Assembly (NCBI GenBank): GCA_027494115.1
Contig: JAOSJL010000001.1
Coordinates: forward strand, 2,241,001-2,305,000
DNA length: 64,000 nucleotides
Direction: 5' to 3'
Source of the DNA: Acidimicrobiia bacterium
Lineage (GTDB): Bacteria; Actinomycetota; Acidimicrobiia; IMCC26256; JAOSJL01
Both the position numbers and the translations under genes were made by a program. The notes under the pieces were generated by a model. That model saw only the letters and a program-made list of their open reading frames with translations, was not told the DNA's origin and did no database searches. Below are positions 23,308 through 32,479 of this stretch, piece by piece. Position 1 is the first letter of the stretch, and every line of letters begins with the position of its first letter.

Positions 23308-24294
23308 GTGCTCGACAGGTTCGGTGTACTCGGTCGGTTGAAGCCTCGTGGCCGACGGCGCATCGGGTCCACGGATCTGACGACGCATCTGGGCGATCTC
23401 GTCCTACCCAATCCCGTGATCGCGGCCTCCGGTACCTTTGGTCAGTCCGACGAGCTGGCGGACGTCGTCGATCCGGCCGACCTCGGGGCAATCACGGTCA
23501 AGTCCCTGTCGGTCGAACCCTGGGCGGGGAATCCACCTCTGCGCGTGGCTCCGACCGTCGGCGGGATGATCAACTCCGTCGGCCTCCAGAACCCGGGCGT
23601 CGACGAATGGTGTGCGAGTGGCCTTCCGGCGCTCAGGGATCGCGGTGCCCGCGTCATCGCCTCCGTGTGGGGCCACACCGTGGAGGACTACGGCAAGGCT
23701 GCGGCACGCCTCACGCGGGTGAGGTCCGATCTCGTAGCCCTCGAAGTGAACGTGAGTTGTCCGAACCTTCACGCCGACTCGCAGATGTTCGCCCACGATC
23801 CGGCGGCGACCGCTGCGGTCGTCGAGACGGTCGTGGCGCAGGTCGGCGATCTCCCCGTATTTGCCAAGCTCTCGCCCAACACGAGCGAGATCGTCGCCGT
23901 TGCCGAGCGCGCCGTCGACGCGGGCGCAGCGGGGCTCACCGCGATCAACACCGTGTCGGCCATGGCGATCGACGCACGCACCCGCCGGCCCGAGCTCGGA
24001 GCGGGGACCGGAGGCCTGTCGGGTCGAGCGATTCGTCCGATCGCCTTGCGGTGTGTGCGGCTGGTGTCGCGCGCTCTGCCGGGCGTGCCGATCATCGGTA
24101 CGGGGGGAGTCGCCTCGGGAGAGGATGCCGTCGAGATCCTGCTGGCGGGGGCCACTGCCGTGGGTGTCGGCACCGCGACGTTTGAGGACCCCCGTGCCAC
24201 GGTGCACGTACGGGACGAACTGGACGAGTGGTGCGCGACCCAGGGCATCCCGAGGGCCAGCGACCTGGTGGGCGCTCTGGAGGAACCCGCGTGA
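23308..24294 (+). CDS. pyrD: Dihydroorotate dehydrogenase (class 1)
   Basis: FMN enzyme oxidising dihydroorotate. It has NPVIAASGTFG, ITVKSLSVEPWAGNPPLRV, MINSVGLQNPGVDEW, LEVNVSCPNLH, FAKLSPNTSEI and IIGTGGVASGEDAVEILLAG. The soluble class 1B type normally pairs with PyrK, which is not in this operon; some actinobacterial operons also lack it, so the electron acceptor is open. GTG 23308 is preferred because the fold starts soon after (STDLTTHLGDLVLPNP); pyrF overlaps by 4 bases. Confidence 0.92.
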   Translation: MLDRFGVLGRLKPRGRRRIGSTDLTTHLGDLVLPNPVIAASGTFGQSDELADVVDPADLGAITVKSLSVEPWAGNPPLRVAPTVGGMINSVGLQNPGVDEWCASGLPALRDRGARVIASVWGHTVEDYGKAAARLTRVRSDLVALEVNVSCPNLHADSQMFAHDPAATAAVVETVVAQVGDLPVFAKLSPNTSEIVAVAERAVDAGAAGLTAINTVSAMAIDARTRRPELGAGTGGLSGRAIRPIALRCVRLVSRALPGVPIIGTGGVASGEDAVEILLAGATAVGVGTATFEDPRATVHVRDELDEWCATQGIPRASDLVGALEEPA

Positions 24295-25012
24295 CGACGG
24301 CGGGAGCGCCGGAATCGGCTGCGAGAGCCCATCTGGCCCTCGCTCTGGACGTGGGTGAGCCCTCCGGGCCCGGGAGCTGGTGCGTCGGCACCGGGACCGT
24401 TTCGGTGTGGCGAAGATCGGCCTCGAGCTGTGGGCGGCCGGCGGACCGGCGGTGGTCGAGGCCATCGCCGACATGGGGGTGTCGGTGTTCCTCGACCTCA
24501 AGCTCCACGACATCCCCACCACCGTGGGAAAGGCGGCGAGGGTGCTCGGTGGACTTCCGATCGCTTATCTCACGGTCCACACCTCAGGCGGTGTCGCCAT
24601 GTGCGAGGCTGCCGCCGACGGAGTTCGCAGCGCCTCGTCGACGAGGGGATCGGCGAGAGGAGTGCCCGCACCTGCCGTTCTGGGGGTCACCGTGCTCACG
24701 AGCGACGCCGACACGTCGCCATTCGACGAGCGCCTCGACGTGGCCGCGCAGACCTGCGACGGAGTCGTGTGCTCGGTCCACGAAGTGGCGACGGTGCGCT
24801 CACGGATTCCCGCGACGACGATCGTGACACCGGGAATCCGACTGGCGGGATCCGCGGTCGACGACCAGGCGCGCGTCTCCGATCCGGCGTCGGCGCTGGC
24901 TGCCGGATCCGACCTCCTGGTCATCGGACGCACCGTCACGGCTGCCTCCGATCCCGACGCGGCAGCGGCCGCCGTGAGCACCGAAACCGCCCGCGCTCTG
25001 CGAGGTTCGTGA
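24291..25012 (+). CDS. pyrF: Orotidine 5'-phosphate decarboxylase (frame broken once)
   Basis: Last step of UMP synthesis. The catalytic DLKLHDIPTTVG, LALALDVGE at the first strand, VTPGIRLAG and LLVIGRTVTAASDP for the phosphate loop are present. A G is missing in the run 24366-24368; restoring it joins EPSGARELVRRHRDRFGVAK and gives 240 codons. This is the last pyr gene; mihF follows after 41 bases with its own promoter. Confidence 0.93.
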
Positions 25013-25017
25013 CCCGG

Positions 25018-25045
25018 TTGCGGTCGAGCGGCTCCTCTCTATACT
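25018..25045 (+). promoter_or_regulatory. Sigma-70-like promoter of mihF
   Basis: TTGCGG (25018-25023), 16-base spacer, TATACT (25040-25045), then 8 bases to ATG 25054. This would give an almost leaderless transcript. Confidence 0.65.
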
Positions 25046-25053
25046 GGCGGGCG

Positions 25054-25374
25054 ATGCAACCTCCTCCGTCGCTGACCGCCGACCAGCGTCACGCAGCACT
25101 CGAAAAAGCAGCCGTCGCGCGTCGCGTGCGCGCGGAGGTCAAGGAGAAGCTCAAGGTCGGCGCTCTGTCGCTCGAGGAGCTCTTCGCTCTCGGCGACAGC
25201 GACGAGATGATCGCGAAACTCAAGGTCGTCGCCGCGCTCGAGTCACTGCCGGGTCTGGGCAAGGTGCGCGCCCGTCGCGTCATGGAAGATCTCGACATCT
25301 CCGAGAGCCGTCGATTGCGCGGCGTCGGAACGAAACAACGTCGGGCACTTCTCGAACGCTTCGACGGCGCCTGA
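25054..25374 (+). CDS. mihF: Actinobacterial integration host factor MihF
   Basis: Small essential nucleoid-binding protein of actinobacteria. The 106-aa sequence has the helical N-terminus (RHAALEKAAVARRVRAEVKE) and the conserved core LGDSDEMIAKLKVVALLES-like stretch followed by the helix-two-turn-helix LPGLGKVRARRVMEDLDI, ending RLRGVGTKQRRALL. The location upstream of gmk, rpoZ and coaBC is the usual one. It has the clearest promoter in this part of the window. Confidence 0.95.
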   Translation: MQPPPSLTADQRHAALEKAAVARRVRAEVKEKLKVGALSLEELFALGDSDEMIAKLKVVAALESLPGLGKVRARRVMEDLDISESRRLRGVGTKQRRALLERFDGA

Positions 25375-25404
25375 CCGCCGAACGCGGTCCACGGAGCTGG
25401 CCTC

Positions 25405-25966
25405 GTGGGAGTCCTGTGCGTCATCGCCGGCCCCTCCCGGAACGGGAAAGGGCACGGTCATCGAAGCTCTACGCGCCCGGGAGCCTGACCTCTGGTACTC
25501 GGTGTCGGCCACCACCCGCAGCCCACGCCCCGGCGAGGTCGACGGGCGGGACTATCACTTTCTCGACCGCCCGGAATTCGAACGCCGGGCGGCCGCAGGG
25601 GGTTTCCTGGAGTATTTCGACGTCTACGGTGACCTGAAGGGCACGCCCCGGGCCCCCATCGAGCAACGGCTCGCCGGCGAGGGCGACGTGCTTCTCGAGG
25701 TCGACGTCCAGGGGGCACTCCGCGTCCGCGAGACCTTTCCCGAGGCACTGCTGATCTTCCTCAGACCTCCCAGCCGGGAGGAGCAGAGCGCACGTCTGCG
25801 CGCACGTGGACATGACCTGCCTGACGACGTGGAGCGGCGGCTCGCCGAAGCCGATGTGGAAGAGGCGCAGATGGAGGCCTTCGACGCCGTCGTGGTCAAC
25901 GATGACGTGGATCGTGCCGCAGAGGAGATCGCGGGTATCCTGGAGATTCGACGCAAGGAGTCGTGA
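25405..25966 (+). CDS. gmk: Guanylate kinase (frame broken by one extra base)
   Basis: Phosphorylates GMP to GDP. Removing one C from the run 25436-25438 restores the P-loop AGPSGTGKGTV in frame with SVSATTRSPRPGEVDGRDYH, which is the GMP-binding region, and ADVEEAQMEAFDAVVVND at the C-terminus, for 186 codons. GTG 25405 has GGAG 8 bases upstream. The extra base is a likely sequencing error, as for other genes here. Confidence 0.93.
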
Positions 25967-25988
25967 CAGGCCGCGTCCCACCGCTGTC

Positions 25989-26018
25989 CACACCGATTCC
26001 GACCACACCGATTCCGAC
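25989..26018 (+). repeat. 15-bp perfect tandem duplication between gmk and rpoZ
   Basis: CACACCGATTCCGAC occurs twice in tandem, followed by a partial third copy, ending 20 bases before the rpoZ start. Confidence 0.92.
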
Positions 26019-26038
26019 CACACGATCGAGAGCAACGC

Positions 26039-26455
26039 ATGACCGAACGGCGCAACACCCTGATGGAGCCGAGAGTCGAGGATCTCCTCGGCACGGTCGA
26101 GTCGAAGTTCACGCTCGTCACCCTGGCGGCGCGGCGCGCGCGTGAGATCAACGACTACTACGCACAGCTGGGTCATGGTGTCGGTCGGGTCGTTCCCCCG
26201 CAGATCACCTCTGTGTCCACCAAGCCACTTTCGATCGCACTCGAGGAGATCGACGAGGGCAAGATCGTCGCCCGCACGATGACCGACGACGAGATGAACG
26301 GCACGACTCCAACCGACGAGGCTTCCGCTGCACGCGAGGCACTCAGCATCGACGAGCCCTCCGACTCCGACTCCGACGACACGGGCGACGCGGCCGAGGA
26401 TGCCGGGAGCGCCGACGACGCCGGAGCCGATGACTCGGGCGACGAGGCCGGCTGA
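26039..26455 (+). CDS. rpoZ: RNA polymerase omega subunit with acidic C-terminal tail
   Basis: Structural RNA polymerase subunit that chaperones beta-prime. The core VESKFTLVTLAARRAREINDY and VSTKPLSIALEEIDEGKI are the omega signatures. Beyond residue about 90 the protein has an unusual tail of some 45 residues made mostly of Asp, Ser, Ala and Gly. The conserved core is normal; the tail is longer than in the E. coli or mycobacterial proteins I know. ATG 26039 gives the best N-terminus. Confidence 0.93.
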   Translation: MTERRNTLMEPRVEDLLGTVESKFTLVTLAARRAREINDYYAQLGHGVGRVVPPQITSVSTKPLSIALEEIDEGKIVARTMTDDEMNGTTPTDEASAAREALSIDEPSDSDSDDTGDAAEDAGSADDAGADDSGDEAG

Positions 26456-26495
26456 GCCGCTCGGCCGGCCCGCCGCTGGTACCGGGGGTCCACCG

Positions 26496-27721
26496 ATGAG
26501 TAGTCCGAGTCCCGATCGACATCTGGCGGGCCGCACGATCGTCCTGGGTGTGTCGGGGGTATCGCCGCCTACAAGGCGGTCGAGTTGTGCCGGCGTCTGT
26601 GCGACGCTGGAGCCACGGTCCTTCCCGTCATGACACGTAGTGCTCGCCGGTTCGTGGGCGATGTCACGTTCTCGGCGTTGGCCTCCGAGCCGGCGAGGTG
26701 GCGGATGTTCGGCGCCGACGACCCGATTCCCCATACCACACTCGGTCGGCGCGCGGATCTGGTTCTCGTGGCGCCTGCGACGGCCAATGTGCTCGGGAAG
26801 TACGCCGGAGGGATCTCCGATGATCTCCTGACCGCCACACTGCTTGCCACGCGGGCCCCCGTTCTGGTGGCACCCGCCATGCACTCGGAGATGTGGGAGC
26901 ACCCGGCTGTCAGCGAGAACATCGCTACGTTGCGCCGGCGCGGTGTGACGATCGTGGAACCCGGTTCCGGGCGCCTGGCCGGCGGTGACGAGGGAGCCGG
27001 GCGACTGGCGGACCCTGCCGACATCCTGACGCGCGCCGCGGGCGTTCTCGCCGAGGCCGGGCCGCTCTCGGGGCGACACGTCCTGGTCACCGCGGGCGGC
27101 ACTCGGGAGCCGATCGACGCCGTACGGGTCATCACGAACCGCTCCTCGGGCAAGATGGGCTACGCCCTCGCGCGCCAGGCCCGCCGACTGGGTGCCACCG
27201 TCACTCTCATCACCACCGTGTCGGCAGAGCCGCCGCCGGGAGTCGACACGGTTCCCGTCGAGACCGCTTCCGACATGGAGGAGGCCGTCATGTCACGCGC
27301 GGCCGGGAGCGATGTCATCGTGATGGCGGCCGCGGTAGCCGACTTCCGGCCCAAGCGGCCTGCCGCGGGCAAGTCCAAGAAGCAGGATGGCCCTCCCGAG
27401 ATCCTGCTGGAGGCGACCCATGACTTCCTCGTCGACCTGGGTGAGACGAAGCCCACCGATCAGGTTCTGGTCGGGTTCGCAGCAGAGACCGACGACATCC
27501 TCGAGAACGCCACCGTGAAGCTCCGGCGCAAGAACCTCGATCTCATCGTCGCCAACGATGTGTCCGAGCCCGGGGCGGGCTTCGACGTGGACACGAACAG
27601 GGCCGTGATCCTCGATCCGGACGCCGGCCCCGAGGAGTTCCCCCTCATGGCCAAGGACGCCCTGGCGCTGCGGATTCTCGAACGAGTAGCGACGAAGCTG
27701 GGCGACCGGTCAGACTCGTGA
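26496..27721 (+). CDS. coaBC: Bifunctional phosphopantothenoylcysteine decarboxylase / synthetase CoaBC (frame broken once)
   Basis: Two consecutive steps of coenzyme A synthesis. The FMN-dependent CoaC half has VLGVSGGIAAYKAVEL, the active-site histidine in PIPHTTLG and the substrate motif APAMHSEMWEHPAV. The CoaB half has LVTAGGTREPIDAVRVITN, SSGKMGYALARQA and AAAVADFRPK with the catalytic Lys. One G missing from the run 26555-26559 explains the break; corrected length is 408 aa. It lies next to rpoZ and gmk as in most actinobacteria. Confidence 0.94.
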
Positions 27722-27778
27722 CCTCCCTGCGGCGCCGCGCGATCGCGTGTCGCTGATCACCACAGCACAGGAGCTCCC

Positions 27779-28969
27779 GTGAGTCAGACCCACGTCTTCA
27801 CCTCCGAATCGGTCACGGAGGGGCATCCCGACAAGATGTCGGATCAGATCAGCGACAGTGTGCTCGATGCATTGCTCACGGTCGACCCTTACAGCCGCGT
27901 CGCCTGCGAGACACTGTGCACCACCGGACTCGTGGTCGTGGCGGGCGAGATCTCCACCACCGGATACGTCGACATCTCCCGCACCGTTCGCGACCGGGTG
28001 AAGGCGATCGGATACGACAACGACGACTACGGCATCGACGGCAACACCTGTGGCGTCATCACGTCCATCGACGAGCAGTCACCCGACATCGCGCAGGGTG
28101 TCGACAAGGCGCTCGAGCAGCGTGGCGGTGACACCGACCTCTACGCAGAAACCGGTGCGGGCGACCAGGGGATGATGTTCGGATACGCCTGCGACGAAAC
28201 CGACGACCTCATGCCGATGCCGATCTGGTTGGCACACCGGATGGCGCACCGGTTGGCCGAGGTCCGCAAGGCGGACGTTCTCAGCTACCTGCGACCCGAC
28301 GGCAAGACCCAGGTCTCGATCGAATACGTCGACGGCCGACCGACGCGGCTGCGCACGGTCCTGATCTCGACACAGCACGACCCGGGGATCGACTACGAGA
28401 CGCTTCTGAAGCCCGACCTGCTCGATCAGGTGATCCGACCGCTCCTGCCCGAGTCGCTCGACACCGAGGACTTCGAGTTCATCTGCAACCCGACCGGCGC
28501 CTTCGAACTGGGTGGTCCGCACGCCGACGCCGGCCTGACGGGCCGCAAGATCATCGTCGACACCTACGGGGGAATGGCCCGCCACGGTGGCGGCGCGTTC
28601 AGCGGCAAGGACCCCACAAAGGTCGACCGGTCGGCGGCCTACGCCACTCGCCAGGTCGCCAAGGCGATCGTTGCGGCCGGTCTTGCGAAACGCGCCGAGA
28701 TCCAAGTGGCCTACGCCATCGGACGGGCACGGCCCGTGTCGGTCATGGTCGACACGTTCGGCACCGGCGAGGCCGACGAACAGAAGATGGCCGAGGCGGT
28801 CAACGAGGTCTTCGATCTGCGCCCCGCCGCCATCATCGACCGACTCGACCTCCGCCGACCGATCTTCGCCAACACGGCGGCCTACGGCCACTTCGGTCGT
28901 CCCGACAAGGACTTCACCTGGGAACAGGTGGGTACCTACGCCGACGACCTGCGACGGGCGCTCGCCTGA
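27779..28969 (+). CDS. metK: S-adenosylmethionine synthetase
   Basis: Makes SAM from methionine and ATP. The 396-aa protein has [20 protein letters not shown], the signature [12 protein letters not shown], the P-loop-like [19 protein letters not shown] and the C-terminal [19 protein letters not shown] 27779 follows AGGAG. The 57-base gap upstream is too short for a SAM riboswitch. It overlaps priA by 4 bases (CTGA). Confidence 0.96.
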   Translation: MSQTHVFTSESVTEGHPDKMSDQISDSVLDALLTVDPYSRVACETLCTTGLVVVAGEISTTGYVDISRTVRDRVKAIGYDNDDYGIDGNTCGVITSIDEQSPDIAQGVDKALEQRGGDTDLYAETGAGDQGMMFGYACDETDDLMPMPIWLAHRMAHRLAEVRKADVLSYLRPDGKTQVSIEYVDGRPTRLRTVLISTQHDPGIDYETLLKPDLLDQVIRPLLPESLDTEDFEFICNPTGAFELGGPHADAGLTGRKIIVDTYGGMARHGGGAFSGKDPTKVDRSAAYATRQVAKAIVAAGLAKRAEIQVAYAIGRARPVSVMVDTFGTGEADEQKMAEAVNEVFDLRPAAIIDRLDLRRPIFANTAAYGHFGRPDKDFTWEQVGTYADDLRRALA

Positions 28970-30867
28970 GCGAACAGCCCGAGCCCGACGAGCGGGTCTG
29001 TCGGGTCCTGCCCGACGTCCCAGCCGTCGACCGGGCCTTCGACTACCTCGTTCCCGACCACCTGGCGGATCACGTCGTTGCGGGGACGATCGTGCGCGTC
29101 CGTCTGCACGGTCGACGTGTCCGAGGGTGGGTTCTCGATGTCGATGTGGAACCCGAGGCTCCACGGGAACAACTCCTCGAGCTGGATCGTGTGTCGTCGG
29201 TGGGTCCGACCCCTGAGCTCCTCGCTCTGGCCGAGTGGGCCGCGTGGCGCTGGGTCGGACCTCGCGTCGTGCTCCTGCGCGCAGCGTCTCCTCCGAACAA
29301 CGTGGCCCCGGCTTCCGAGGACTCGTTGGAAGGCCTCCGCCATCATCCTCGGGCCGAGGAGGAGGCCTCGGATCCTGACGATCGTGCGGCAAGCGAAGTG
29401 GTGGCCGACGAGGTGGCCGCCGACGCGCTCGCCGACACCCCGTCGGTCGTGCAATGGCCGCCGGCGGGTGACCGCCGGCGCCTGGTCGGGGGCCTTCTCG
29501 CCTCCAAGGGCTCCACAATCGTGTGCACCCCCGAACCGGGACGCTCGGGAGCCCTCGTCGCTTCCCTGCGTCGGAGCGGGCGAGACGTCGTGGTCTTCGA
29601 TCCGTCGGACAGCGACGCCGAGCGCACCCGGTGCTGGCGGCGGGCCCGTGGCGGCGACGTCGTCGTCGTGGGTGGTCGGAGCGCATCGCTGGCGCCCGTA
29701 CCCGACCTGAGGTCGGTGGTCGTACTCGACGAGGGTGACGAGGCTTACGAGTCGGAGCGCGCCCCGACCTGGAACGCCCGCGAACTGCTCCTGGAACGTG
29801 CCCGACGTGTGGGAGCGTCCGCCGTCCTCGTGGCCCCGACACCCAGCCTCGACGCTCTCGCTCTGTGTGGCGACCGCCTGATCGCACCGCCCGAGCAGTT
29901 TCAGCGCCGGGGATGGCCACCGCTACAGACGGTCGACCGCCGCGAACAGCCACCCGGGGAGGGCTTGTTCTCCGCGGCTCTGGCCGACGCACTCCATGGG
30001 ACGGTGAACGAGGGCGGACACGCGTGGTGTGTCCTGAACCGCAAGGGACGCGCGCGGATGCTGGCCTGTCGGCGCTGTGGTGAGGTGGCGCGCTGTGAGG
30101 ACTGCGGCGCTGCTGTGCGCGAGGTCGCCGGCGATGCTGACACGGATACGAGCGGCGATCCCGCGCTCGTGTGCCCGCGCTGCGGCCGGGTCCGACCTCG
30201 GGTCTGTGCGTTGTGCTTCTCGACCGACCTCCGGCGGATCCGAAGTGGCGTCACGCGTGTGCGCGAGGAGGTGGAAGCGCTGCTTCCGAGGACGCGCGTT
30301 GGCCTCGTCGACGCCGGGAACATCGAGAGTGCCGACGCGCTCGTGCTCGTGGGGACGGCGGCGTTGTTCCACGCGGATCTCACTCCGCCCGCGCTCGTCG
30401 CGTTCCTGGACTTCGACCAGGAGCTCCTGGCGGGGCGCTACAGAGCGGCCGAACAGGCGATGGCCCTGCTCGTGAGGGCCGCCCGGGCGGTGGGCCTGCG
30501 AGGCCGAGGTCGCATCCTCGTGCAGACGCGTACACCCGACCACGAGGTGCTCCGAGCGGCGGAGACCGCGCGGCCCGAGATCGCACGGCAGGCCGAAGCC
30601 GATCATCGCCGTACCCTCGGATTCCCGCCGTTCGGAGATCTCGCCGAGATCCGTGGATCCCTCCCGGCGGTGGAGGCGGCGATCGACGCGCTGGGCGTCG
30701 ACGAGACGGTCCGCGTCGACGGTCCGCTCGTCGTCGACGTCTCGAAGAGCGCCGCTCTGGTGCGGGCACCCGACACGGCCACACTCGTCGACGCACTACA
30801 CATCGCCAGGGAGGCTGCTCTGTCCACAGGAGGAATCCGTATCGACGTCGATCCCCGGCGCGTCTGA
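28966..30867 (+). CDS. priA: PriA-like primosomal protein without helicase motifs; probable CTG start
   Basis: Replication-restart protein family. The N-terminal DNA-binding domain ([20 protein letters not shown]) requires a start before 28999. The first start-like codon in frame is CTG 28966, overlapping the metK stop as CTGA and giving [10 protein letters not shown], a natural N-terminus. Eight cysteines ([13 protein letters not shown] and [15 protein letters not shown]) form the zinc sites. The ATPase motifs are gone: no Walker A GxGKT and DEGD instead of DEEH, as known for actinobacterial PriA. The later GTG 29092 would delete the conserved N-terminus. Confidence 0.88.
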   Translation: MSEQPEPDERVCRVLPDVPAVDRAFDYLVPDHLADHVVAGTIVRVRLHGRRVRGWVLDVDVEPEAPREQLLELDRVSSVGPTPELLALAEWAAWRWVGPRVVLLRAASPPNNVAPASEDSLEGLRHHPRAEEEASDPDDRAASEVVADEVAADALADTPSVVQWPPAGDRRRLVGGLLASKGSTIVCTPEPGRSGALVASLRRSGRDVVVFDPSDSDAERTRCWRRARGGDVVVVGGRSASLAPVPDLRSVVVLDEGDEAYESERAPTWNARELLLERARRVGASAVLVAPTPSLDALALCGDRLIAPPEQFQRRGWPPLQTVDRREQPPGEGLFSAALADALHGTVNEGGHAWCVLNRKGRARMLACRRCGEVARCEDCGAAVREVAGDADTDTSGDPALVCPRCGRVRPRVCALCFSTDLRRIRSGVTRVREEVEALLPRTRVGLVDAGNIESADALVLVGTAALFHADLTPPALVAFLDFDQELLAGRYRAAEQAMALLVRAARAVGLRGRGRILVQTRTPDHEVLRAAETARPEIARQAEADHRRTLGFPPFGDLAEIRGSLPAVEAAIDALGVDETVRVDGPLVVDVSKSAALVRAPDTATLVDALHIAREAALSTGGIRIDVDPRRV

Positions 30868-30900
30868 CTGCATCCCTGTGACCGGTTGCGTGTGAGCGTC

Positions 30901-30936
30901 ACTCCGATGCGGACTCCGATGCGGACTCCGATGCGG
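30901..30936 (+). repeat. 12-bp tandem repeat between priA and def
   Basis: ACTCCGATGCGG occurs three times in perfect tandem in the 112-base gap before def. Confidence 0.95.
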
Positions 30937-30966
30937 AACCGAGGTGGGACGCGTCGGGACCGCTGG

Positions 30967-30972
30967 TACCCT
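30967..30972 (+). promoter_or_regulatory. Candidate leaderless -10 element for def
   Basis: TACCCT lies 7 bases before the GTG start at 30980. The same TACCCT occurs before rpe. No -35 is obvious. Confidence 0.4.
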
Positions 30973-30979
30973 CGGCGAG

Positions 30980-31504
30980 GTGAATACGCAGGAAATCCGA
31001 CTCTTCGGTGATCCCGTCCTGACCCAACGCGCCAAGGAGGTCACCGACCTCGACGGCGCACTCGCCCGCCTGTCGCGGGCAATGGTCGACACCATGTACG
31101 CGGCTCCCGGAGCCGGGCTGGCCGCGCCGCAGGTCGGCGTGCAGCGTCGGATGTTCGTGTACGACGTCGGTGAGGGGCCCGAGACGATGGTCAACCCGGA
31201 AGTGCTCGAGGCCCGGGGAACCTGGACCTTCGAGGAGGGTTGTCTCTCCATCCCCGGAGTCTTCTTCGAGATCGAACGTCCCAAGGTCGTCACCATGCGC
31301 GGCCTCGACCTCGACGGGAACGAGATCACCCTCGAAGGCGACGAGTTCCTCGGTCGCGTGTTTCTCCACGAGATGGACCATCTCGACGGCGTCCTGCTCC
31401 TCGATCGCCTCGAACCCGACCAGCGCAAAGAGGCGATGCGGATATTGCGCGAGCAGACGTTTGCACCCGGCACTGCGGCGCCCGCCGCTCACGGCGCTCT
31501 CTGA
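30980..31504 (+). CDS. def: Peptide deformylase
   Basis: Metalloenzyme removing the N-formyl group from nascent chains. All three motifs are present in the 174-aa protein: GAGLAAPQVG, EEGCLSIPG and HEMDHLDG, which bind the Fe/Zn. GTG 30980 fits the usual distance to LFGDPVLTQRA; an upstream in-frame ATG at 30944 would add unconserved residues. It is paired with fmt and rsmB, the usual translation-maturation cluster. Confidence 0.95.
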   Translation: MNTQEIRLFGDPVLTQRAKEVTDLDGALARLSRAMVDTMYAAPGAGLAAPQVGVQRRMFVYDVGEGPETMVNPEVLEARGTWTFEEGCLSIPGVFFEIERPKVVTMRGLDLDGNEITLEGDEFLGRVFLHEMDHLDGVLLLDRLEPDQRKEAMRILREQTFAPGTAAPAAHGAL

Positions 31505-31510
31505 GCCCGA

Positions 31511-32479
31511 GTGCGCCTCGTCTTCGCCGGGTCACCGGCCGACGCGGTCCCCATGCTGGAAGCACTGGTTGACGCGGCCCATGAGATCGCGCTCGTCATC
31601 ACGCAGCCGGATCGCCGTCGTCGGCGGCGCGCTGATCCGGAGCCGAGCCCGGTGCGCTCCGCGGCGGAACGCCTCGGCCTGAAGGTCGTCACTCCCGAGC
31701 GCTCGTCGGAGGTCGTCGATGAGGTGGCGGCGAGTGGTGCGGTTCTCGGGGTGGTGGTGGCGTTCGGGCAGTTGCTGCCACGCGCACTGCTCGATGCGCT
31801 GCCTCACGGCTTCGTGAACGTCCACTTCTCGTTGCTTCCGGCGTGGCGTGGAGCTGCTCCCGTCGAACGGGCGATCCTCGCCGGCGACGAACGCACCGGC
31901 GTGTCGGTGATGGAGATCGAGGAGGGCCTCGACTCGGGGCCTGTGTACGCGCAGGCCTCCACCCCGATCGGAGACACCGAAACCGCCGGCGAGTTGCACG
32001 CGAGGCTCGTGACGATGGGGACCGAACTCCTTCTCGAGGCCGTCGAGTCGGTGCCGACGATCGTGCCCGAGCCCCAGTCCGGTCCGAGCTCGTACGCCGA
32101 CAAGCTCACCACGGCGGAGTTCGAACTGGACTGGTCCCGCACCGCCGAGGAACTGGCCCGACTCGTACGTGCCGGCAATCCACGACCCGGTGCGTGGACC
32201 ACCGACGGCGACACGCGCGTGAAGGTGTGGCGCGCCGAAGTCTGCGATGCCGACGCCCGTGATGCCGACGCCCGTGATGCCGACGCCCGTGATGCCGAAG
32301 CCCGTGATGCGGACGACGGCGCCCTCGCTCCGGGAACTCTGCTCGCCGACGGTGCCGTACAGACCGGAAACGGGAAGCTCGTGCTCGCGGAGGTCCAGCC
32401 ACAGGACCGGCGGGCGATGAGTGCGTCCTCGTGGATGGCCGGTCGGCGTAGCGGAACGGCCCGCCTCGGGTCTTCGTGA
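31511..32479 (+). CDS. fmt: Methionyl-tRNA formyltransferase with a repeat-expanded linker
   Basis: Formylates initiator Met-tRNA. The catalytic domain has MRLVFAGSPADAVPMLEALV, FGQLLPRALLDALPHG and NVHFSLLPAWRGAAPVERAI, with MEIEEGLDSGPVYAQ downstream. The C-terminal domain (LARLVRAGNPRPGAW) contains an insertion of DADAR-type repeats from four 15-bp units. GTG 31511 follows def by 6 bases; the 3' end overlaps rsmB by 4 bases. Confidence 0.94.
   Translation: MRLVFAGSPADAVPMLEALVDAAHEIALVITQPDRRRRRRADPEPSPVRSAAERLGLKVVTPERSSEVVDEVAASGAVLGVVVAFGQLLPRALLDALPHGFVNVHFSLLPAWRGAAPVERAILAGDERTGVSVMEIEEGLDSGPVYAQASTPIGDTETAGELHARLVTMGTELLLEAVESVPTIVPEPQSGPSSYADKLTTAEFELDWSRTAEELARLVRAGNPRPGAWTTDGDTRVKVWRAEVCDADARDADARDADARDAEARDADDGALAPGTLLADGAVQTGNGKLVLAEVQPQDRRAMSASSWMAGRRSGTARLGSS
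32246..32305 (+). repeat. 15-bp tandem repeat inside fmt
   Basis: Four copies of GATGCCGACGCCCGT (the fourth with one C-to-A change), with further degenerate copies at either edge, encode a DADAR repeat in the C-terminal domain. Confidence 0.95.

Noticed and set aside
27722..27778. SAM riboswitch before metK
   Set aside because: The 57-base gap is too short and has no aptamer core.
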